Below, piece after piece: positions 12,288 to 18,977 of a stretch of 18,977 nucleotides of DNA. The position numbers and the translations under genes were made by a program. This stretch comes from JBBRCX01 sp038204465 (GTDB lineage Bacteria > Planctomycetota > Phycisphaerae > Tepidisphaerales > Tepidisphaeraceae): NCBI GenBank assembly GCA_038204465.1, contig JBBRCX010000090.1, positions 1 through 18,977 on the forward strand. Direction: 5' to 3'. The notes under the pieces were generated by a model. That model was not told the origin of the DNA and made no database searches. It was given only the letters and a program-made list of their open reading frames with translations. Position 1 is the stretch's first letter; each line of letters opens with the position of its first letter.

Positions 12288-13253
12288 ATGAAACTGAAGA
12301 AATGGGCACCGTTGCTTCTCGCTGTTGTTCTGGGTCTTGTTGCCGCCAAGGTGGCGCGCGATGCGGTTATTCGAAACCGCTCGGCCGCAGCTGCGGGCTC
12401 CAAGACGGTACGCGTCGTCGTCGCCAAGACGAACATCGCGCCGGGTCAGCTCTTGACGCCTGAGGTCCTCGTCCTCGCGCCGATTGCTGCCGACACGATC
12501 CCCGCTGGGGCCTTCAAGGACCCGGCGGAGCTCTCCGGCCGCGTCGCACGCACTTCCTTGTTTACCGGCCAGCCGGTGATGCAGGGAGTGCTCGCCTCCA
12601 AGGATGCCGGTTCAGGCCTGCAGGCGCTCGTGCCCACTGGCATGCGCGCTATCACGGTACAGGTGGACGAGATAAGCGGCGTCGCCGGTCTGCTCGTGCC
12701 TGGCTGCCACGTGGACATCGTCGCAACGGTTACCGGCACCAATGCCGACACCACCTCGGCGCGCACGATCGTGCAGAATGTGCTGGTGACCGCCGTCGGC
12801 CAGCGCCTCACCGCTGCCAAGCCTGAGACCGACAAGCCGGGTGATTTCGCTCGCAGTGTCACAATCATTGCAACGCCACACGACGTCGAGGCGATCGAGC
12901 TGGCCAGCACCAATAGCCGTCCCAGGCTCGTCCTGCGCGGCAGCCGGGACGGCGGCGTCGCCGAATCCGATGGTGTGACCCTCGCGCAGCTCCGCGGGCG
13001 CAACCAGCGCTCCGCCGATCCGTTTGCCGTGAATGCACAGCCGACGGTGATCCAGCAGCAAGCGCCCGCCGCGCCCAAGACTACCGATGCCGGCAAGCCG
13101 GGTGAAGCCGCAAGCGTCTCGGAGTATCCCCAGCACTGGCACGTGACGCTGCTCAACGCGGGCTCGTCCAGCGAGCTTGTCTTCGAGCTCCCACGCTCCA
13201 CCGTGACCTCCACGGACATCGAGCGCGCCATCCCGTCCGCAACCGGCAACTAA
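12288..13253 (+). CDS. cpaB: Flp pilus assembly protein CpaB/RcpC
   Basis: The protein has 321 residues. An N-terminal membrane anchor (5-23) is followed by an SAF domain (about 41-105, starting VRVVVAKTNIAPGQLLTPEV) and an RcpC-type region (about 115-235) with the conserved GMRAITVQVDEISGVAGLLVPGCHVDIV block. In other Tad systems CpaB sits in the periplasm, perhaps bound to peptidoglycan, and supports the CpaC secretin. A Gln/Ala/Pro-rich linker (about 247-275) separates a C-terminal part that ends ELVFELPRST. It is the first gene of the assembly block, 44 bp before cpaC. Confidence 0.92.
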   Translation: MKLKKWAPLLLAVVLGLVAAKVARDAVIRNRSAAAAGSKTVRVVVAKTNIAPGQLLTPEVLVLAPIAADTIPAGAFKDPAELSGRVARTSLFTGQPVMQGVLASKDAGSGLQALVPTGMRAITVQVDEISGVAGLLVPGCHVDIVATVTGTNADTTSARTIVQNVLVTAVGQRLTAAKPETDKPGDFARSVTIIATPHDVEAIELASTNSRPRLVLRGSRDGGVAESDGVTLAQLRGRNQRSADPFAVNAQPTVIQQQAPAAPKTTDAGKPGEAASVSEYPQHWHVTLLNAGSSSELVFELPRSTVTSTDIERAIPSATGN

Positions 13254-13297
13254 TACAGGCAACACCAAACCCTACAGCCAGAAAAAGGGCCGCCGCC

Positions 13298-14800
13298 ATG
13301 CAACACCTCAATCCAAAAATCCGCCATCGCGCTATGCTCGTCGCTGCGATCGCGATCCTCTTCTTCGCGGTCGCCACGGCCCAGGCCCGTCAGGGCGGGC
13401 CTGAGACGGCACCCGCGACCGAGGCTCGAAAAACCGACTCGCTCGTGACCCAGGGTCTCGACGAAAACGGCGCGATCACCATCCGCGTCAACAAGAGCCG
13501 CGTGCTGAACACCAAGACCCGCAATGTCACGGTCGGCATCGGCCAGCCGGACACTGTCACGGCCAACGTGGTCAGCCCTACGGAGATCATCCTCACCGCA
13601 AAGAAGCCTGGCGCGACCGCGCTTCTGCTCCGCGATGAGAACGGCCGCTCCGAAACGATCGACGTCGTCGTTACCGCCGATCTGAGCCTGCTTCAGGAAC
13701 AGCTCAAGAAGATGTTCCCCGACAGTCAGATCGAAGCCAGGAGCATGAGCGGGGCGATCGCCCTCACCGGCCGCGTCCCGAGCCTCATCGTCGCCCAGCA
13801 GGCGGTCGAGATGGCCAAGGCCTACGCCCCCAGCGTCCTCAATTTCCTTGAGGTCTCAGGCGGGCAGCAGATCATGTTGCAGGTGCGCTTCGCAGAAGTC
13901 TCGCGCTCCGCCACCAGCAACCTCGGTTTCAACGCGTTTGGCACCGACGGCCGCTTCCGCGGCGGTGTCAATAATGGCCCTGGCGGCGCCCCCCTTGGAG
14001 CGCTGGCCACCGGTGCGGCCACCGCGGCGGTCGACCCGGCCGCCAACGTCTTTGGCGCGGCGCAGATCGGTCAGACTTCCCTCGAGTTCTTTATCCAGGC
14101 CCTGCGCCGCAACAACCTTCTTCGCGTCCTTGCCGAGCCGAATCTCGTCGCGATGAGCGGCGAGCAGGCCAGCTTCCTCGCTGGCGGTGAGTTCCCGGTC
14201 CCGGTGCCGCAGAGCGGCGGCGCGGGCGGTGGCGGCACTGCCATCACCGTTGAGTACAAGCAGTTCGGTATTCGCCTCAACTTCGTCCCAACTGTGCTGG
14301 GCGATGGGCGCATCCGCCTGAAGGTCAAACCGGAAGTCAGCGACCTGGACTTCACGCGCAGCGTCTCGTTCAACGGATTTGTCATCCCGTCACTGACAAA
14401 GCGCACCCTGGAGACGACCGTCGAGCTCGCCGAAGGACAGGCGTTTGCTGTCGCCGGTCTGCTCAACACTCGAGTTACCGCCAACAAGGACGTTACCCCG
14501 CTGCTTGGTGACATCCCGATTCTGGGCGCTCTGTTCCGCTCGGTTCGCTACGAGCGCAACGAGACCGAACTGGTCGTGCTCGTCACGCCGCGGCTCGTGG
14601 AAGGCATGAACCCCAGCCAGGTGCCCACGCTCCCGGGCGAGCACTGGCGTCACCCCAACGAGGGTGAGCTGTTCCTGAACACAGACCTCGGTGGACCGGC
14701 CCCTGACCCGAAGGCGAAGCCGACCACCCGGCCCATCGGGTCCGGTGGAAGCACCCCGCCGAAGTATCACGGGCAATACGGGTTCACGCCGGCGAAATGA
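13298..14800 (+). CDS. cpaC: Tad pilus outer-membrane secretin CpaC/RcpA
   Basis: The protein has 500 residues. A signal peptide is likely cleaved after ATAQA (residue 30). The pilus-secretin N domain is at about 62-126 (TIRVNKSRVL to IDVVV), a BON-like domain at about 128-185, and the secretin barrel at about 192-435. The barrel shows the usual marks: LLRVLAEPNLVAMSGEQASFLAGGEFPVPVP (here split across 275-304), a Gly-rich gate 307-313, VELAEGQAFAVAGLL (375-389), PLLGDIPILGALFRS (401-415) and ELVVLVTPRLV (424-434). A Pro-rich tail of 65 residues follows. The protein forms the ring through which the pilus leaves the cell. Confidence 0.94.
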   Translation: MQHLNPKIRHRAMLVAAIAILFFAVATAQARQGGPETAPATEARKTDSLVTQGLDENGAITIRVNKSRVLNTKTRNVTVGIGQPDTVTANVVSPTEIILTAKKPGATALLLRDENGRSETIDVVVTADLSLLQEQLKKMFPDSQIEARSMSGAIALTGRVPSLIVAQQAVEMAKAYAPSVLNFLEVSGGQQIMLQVRFAEVSRSATSNLGFNAFGTDGRFRGGVNNGPGGAPLGALATGAATAAVDPAANVFGAAQIGQTSLEFFIQALRRNNLLRVLAEPNLVAMSGEQASFLAGGEFPVPVPQSGGAGGGGTAITVEYKQFGIRLNFVPTVLGDGRIRLKVKPEVSDLDFTRSVSFNGFVIPSLTKRTLETTVELAEGQAFAVAGLLNTRVTANKDVTPLLGDIPILGALFRSVRYERNETELVVLVTPRLVEGMNPSQVPTLPGEHWRHPNEGELFLNTDLGGPAPDPKAKPTTRPIGSGGSTPPKYHGQYGFTPAK

Positions 14801-14878
14801 GCCGGCCGGGGCTCGGGGAATTGCGGCGTGAGCGTCAGCGGTGAGGCGATGATTGAAGGTCCGCTCTAGGAATTGGCT

Positions 14879-16009
14879 ATGTTCGTCCAACTCAACTCAG
14901 TCATCGTCGACGCGGATGCCGGCAACCGGCAGGAACTGGCTAATGTCCTGGCACGCTTTGGCGTGCACGTGCTGGCCCAGCTTCCGAATCCGGATGCCCT
15001 GCCCGGCATCATGAGCCGGTCCGACGCGCCGCAACTGGTCCTGCTCAATCTCGATCCCGGCGCGCCGGAGACACTCAGGAAGATCGGGCACCTGCCCCGG
15101 CAGTTCCCGGCGGCCAGCTTCTTCCTCATGTCCCAGGTCCTCGATGCCAACCTCCTCATGGAGGCAATGCATCTGGGCGTGAAGGAATTCATCCCGCTGC
15201 CGATGAGCGAGGAAAAGTTCAGCGCCGCACTTGAACGCGTCTCCCAGAACTTTGGAATGGGTAAGCGCGCCAAGGTGATCCACGTGATCCCCACGATCGG
15301 CGGGTGCGGTTCGACGACCGTCGCGTGCAACGTCGCCGCGTCACTCGCCAAGAGCGGGGCCAAGACCGCACTGGTCGATCTGGACCTCGTCCGCGGAGGC
15401 GTCGCCAGCTACTTCGACGCCCGCCCGCGCTACACGATCGCGGACGTGATGGACTCGGCGGATAAGGTCGACAAGCAACTGCTCGACAATGCCCTGGCCA
15501 TTCACCAGAACAGTGGCCTGGCGATTCTCGCTCGGCCGCACCTTCCGGAGGACACCCAGCGGGTCAACCAGCCGGGAATCAGCCGCCTTGTTGGCCTGCT
15601 CGGCCGCCTGTTTGACTACGTCGTTCTGGATTCAGTCATGAGCATCGATCCGATCTATACCGCCGCCATCCAGGCGAGCGACATCAACCTGCTGGTGATG
15701 CAGCTCAATGTGCCCAGCGCCAAGAACGCCGAGCGTTTCGTGGGCACTCTGCGTCGCATGGGCATCGAGGCCACCAAGATCAGGATCGTTGTCAATCGTT
15801 TTGTGAAGAAGGGCTGCGACATCGAGCCCGAAGAGGTCGAGCGTTCCCTGGGCCTGCAGATCGCGTGGATGGTCCCCAACGACTTCAAGAACGCCATTGC
15901 CGCGATCAACTTTGGCGAGCCCGTCGTCCTTCGTGCGCCGCGTTCGGAGATGAGCACAAGCCTGGCCGGCCTGGCCGGTACGCTCAACGGCAAGACCTCG
16001 AATAACTGA
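14879..16009 (+). CDS. cpaE: Tad pilus localisation protein CpaE/TadZ (ParA/MinD-like with degenerate P-loop)
   Basis: The protein has 376 residues. Residues 1-125 resemble a response-regulator receiver fold without the full set of phosphorylation residues. The MinD/ParA-like domain follows (132-370). Its P-loop reads IGGCGSTT (140-147): both the usual first Lys and the Lys before Thr are missing, which is a known feature of TadZ/CpaE proteins and suggests weak or no ATP hydrolysis. VDLDLVRGG (166-174) matches Walker A-prime. In other bacteria this protein places the pilus machine at the pole or other sites. ATG 14879 is used rather than TTG 14873 because AGGA is 7 nt upstream. Confidence 0.9.
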   Translation: MFVQLNSVIVDADAGNRQELANVLARFGVHVLAQLPNPDALPGIMSRSDAPQLVLLNLDPGAPETLRKIGHLPRQFPAASFFLMSQVLDANLLMEAMHLGVKEFIPLPMSEEKFSAALERVSQNFGMGKRAKVIHVIPTIGGCGSTTVACNVAASLAKSGAKTALVDLDLVRGGVASYFDARPRYTIADVMDSADKVDKQLLDNALAIHQNSGLAILARPHLPEDTQRVNQPGISRLVGLLGRLFDYVVLDSVMSIDPIYTAAIQASDINLLVMQLNVPSAKNAERFVGTLRRMGIEATKIRIVVNRFVKKGCDIEPEEVERSLGLQIAWMVPNDFKNAIAAINFGEPVVLRAPRSEMSTSLAGLAGTLNGKTSNN

Positions 16010-16052
16010 CTCGATTGCACCCCGCCGACCCGGCGGCCTTCAGAGGATAAGA

Positions 16053-17477
<1,425 letters not shown>

Positions 17478-17513
17478 GCGTCCGGCTCTTCGCCTGACAG
17501 TTTCGGAGAAACC

Positions 17514-18476
17514 ATGGAAGCACTCATCCTGCCATCGCTCATTGCCGCCACCGTCGGCTCCTTTGTCTGGGGGATCATCCATGCCCTGACCGGCGGTGAG
17601 GGCATCCGCCGGCGCAAGCTCGCGCAGCGGCTCAGCAACGAAACCCGCGCGGAGCAGGTCTCCGCGGTCGCGCGCTCCATCACCATTCAGACGGAAGTCA
17701 CCGGGCTGCCCGAGTTCGTCGCCCAGCAGGCATTCATTCAGCGGCTTCATCGCCGGCTGATCCAGGCTTTCCCTGACACGAGCCTCGGCCGTTTTCTCAG
17801 TCTGGCAGGCGGGATTGCCGTGACGGTCTTCCTCTTGGTCGCGCTTATCAGCGCTGCCCTTTTGCCGGGCCTGGTGGCGGGGGTCGTTGCCGGCTACATC
17901 CCGTTCTTCGTCGTGAATACAAAGCGCTCACGCCGCCAGCGGCGAATTAGCCTGCAGATCCCCGAAGCGCTGGATTTCCTCTCCCGCGTCCTGCGCGCCG
18001 GGCACAGCTTGAGCACCGGTCTTCAGATGATGGGCGAGGAATTGCCGCAGCCCCTCGCCGGCGCGTTCCGCCGCTGCTACGACCAGCACAGCCTCGGACA
18101 AGCGCTCGAGGACGGCCTGAAGGACATGGCATCCCACATCGAGTCCACCGACTTTGCCTTTTTCGTCACTGCGGTGCTGATCCAGCGGCAGACCGGCGGC
18201 GACCTCTCGGAGGTGCTGCAGAACATCAGCGCCATGATCCGCGAGCGCATTCGCCTCCAGCAGCATGTGAAGGCGAAGACCGCCGAGGGGCGCTTTACCG
18301 GATATATCCTCGTCGCGTTCCCGGCGGTGATGTTCTTCATCTCCTACGTTTTGAACCCCGACTATGCCGGCGTGCTCCTGCACACCAATACCGGGCTGAT
18401 GCTGCTTGGCTCCGCGTTCGGCCTGCAGATGCTCGGGCTTTACGCTATTCGCAAACTCACGACCGTCAGGGTCTAG
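17514..18476 (+). CDS. tadB: Tad inner-membrane platform protein TadB (GspF-like)
   Basis: The 320-residue protein has an N-terminal transmembrane helix (5-25), two helices at about 95-135, and a cytoplasmic type II secretion F domain (about 140-270) with QIPEALDFLSRVLRAGHSL and QRQTGGDLSEVLQNIS, both diagnostic. Two C-terminal helices (about 262-312) follow. It pairs with TadC to form the platform that CpaF acts on. GGAGAAACC precedes the ATG, and the gene lies 36 bp after cpaF. Confidence 0.93.
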   Translation: MEALILPSLIAATVGSFVWGIIHALTGGEGIRRRKLAQRLSNETRAEQVSAVARSITIQTEVTGLPEFVAQQAFIQRLHRRLIQAFPDTSLGRFLSLAGGIAVTVFLLVALISAALLPGLVAGVVAGYIPFFVVNTKRSRRQRRISLQIPEALDFLSRVLRAGHSLSTGLQMMGEELPQPLAGAFRRCYDQHSLGQALEDGLKDMASHIESTDFAFFVTAVLIQRQTGGDLSEVLQNISAMIRERIRLQQHVKAKTAEGRFTGYILVAFPAVMFFISYVLNPDYAGVLLHTNTGLMLLGSAFGLQMLGLYAIRKLTTVRV

Positions 18477-18485
18477 GAGAAACTG

Positions 18486-18977
18486 ATGAGTGAACAATTA
18501 CTAATCATGGTCTGTGCGTTCGCGGCCGTCGCGCTGCTGGGCTGGTTCGTCACCCGCCTGCTCGCAAACCCCGACGAAGATAAGCTGCGCGAACGGCTTT
18601 CGGCGACTGGCCATGCCGAAGAAGCGCCGCCCTCGCAGAAGTCGGGTCTCGCCCCGATCTTCCAGAAAATCGGCAGCGTTGCCGCCCAGCCCTTCATGTC
18701 CACCAGCCGTGAGAAAAGCGCTGGGCTGCGCCAGAAACTTGGACGTGCCGGCATCTACTCGCCATCGGCCATCAAGTTTGTCACGGGCGCTAAGGTGATC
18801 TTCCTCGGCGTGGGCCTGGTTGGCGGTTACCTGCTGGGCACCTGGTTCAATCAATTGATGCTCTTCTGCGCTGTGGGAGGGCTGGTCGGCTACATCGCGC
18901 CGGTGCTCTGGCTGAAGCTGAGGATCAAGGCCAACCAGCGCTCGTTGACGCTGGCCCTGCCCGATGCGCTTGACTTG
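18486..18977 (+). CDS. tadC: Tad inner-membrane platform protein TadC, N-terminal part (cut by window end)
   Basis: The first 164 residues are present. They include an N-terminal helix (4-26), a charged linker, LRQKLGRAGIYSPSAIKFV (about 83-101), two transmembrane helices (about 104-144), and the start of the type II secretion F domain (QRSLTLALPDALDL at the edge). The pattern matches TadC, the second GspF-like platform subunit. AGGAG overlaps the tadB stop region 6-7 nt before the ATG, and 9 bp separate the two genes, so they are translationally linked. The rest, and any tadD or tadG genes, lies beyond the window. Confidence 0.9.
   Translation, partial: MSEQLLIMVCAFAAVALLGWFVTRLLANPDEDKLRERLSATGHAEEAPPSQKSGLAPIFQKIGSVAAQPFMSTSREKSAGLRQKLGRAGIYSPSAIKFVTGAKVIFLGVGLVGGYLLGTWFNQLMLFCAVGGLVGYIAPVLWLKLRIKANQRSLTLALPDALDL

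Noticed and set aside
12446..13268. Two minus-strand frames opposite cpaB
   Set aside because: Shadows of a clear cpaB gene, with no motifs and no ribosome sites.

Overview
The window looks like a chromosomal stretch of a high-GC planctomycete. Class Phycisphaerae or a relative is a guess from the two proteins with Phycisphaerae-style PEP-CTERM tails, the scattered catabolic and respiratory genes, and a Tad locus of planctomycete layout. The assignment is by family resemblance only, because there is no rRNA or other marker gene here.

Positions 1-2330: the 3' end of an IS256-type transposase and its probable terminal repeat lie at the left edge. Next come two near-identical PEP-CTERM exported proteins on the minus strand. 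They were made by a tandem duplication of about 930 bp that copied the upstream region as well. Both copies have a sigma-54-type -24/-12 promoter with the same geometry: a leader of about 12-13 nt carrying only a GGAG ribosome site. About 210 bp of unassigned sequence follows.

Positions 2331-10195 hold single genes and small units: a TauE/SafE permease (+); a probable minus-strand operon (aldolase of the DapA/NanA family, a CBM9-like carbohydrate-binding protein, a membrane-anchored STN-like protein); an integral-membrane alpha/beta hydrolase (+); a solitary nuoI (+); a voltage-gated K+ channel (+); and an FAD-dependent oxidoreductase of the DAO family (+). Several of these genes have a -10 hexamer only 8-12 nt before the ATG and no Shine-Dalgarno sequence, so their mRNAs are predicted to be leaderless or nearly so.

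Positions 10196-18977: a Tad/Flp (type IVc) pilus locus, all on the plus strand: flp1, flp2, prepilin peptidase (tadV/cpaA), tadE-like pseudopilin, intrinsic terminator, cpaB, cpaC secretin, cpaE, cpaF ATPase, tadB, tadC (cut by the window end). The first block makes and processes the pilins. The second builds the outer-membrane channel (CpaC/CpaB), the positioning ATPase-like protein (CpaE), the motor (CpaF) and the inner-membrane platform (TadB/TadC). The perfect terminator and the two potentially folded leaders (before flp1 and before cpaB) suggest that pilin and machine expression are set separately.

No CRISPR array, tRNA, rRNA or defence system was seen. The points most worth a second look are the sigma-54 promoters of the duplicated PEP-CTERM genes, the foldable leaders of the two Tad blocks and the run of leaderless-type promoters.
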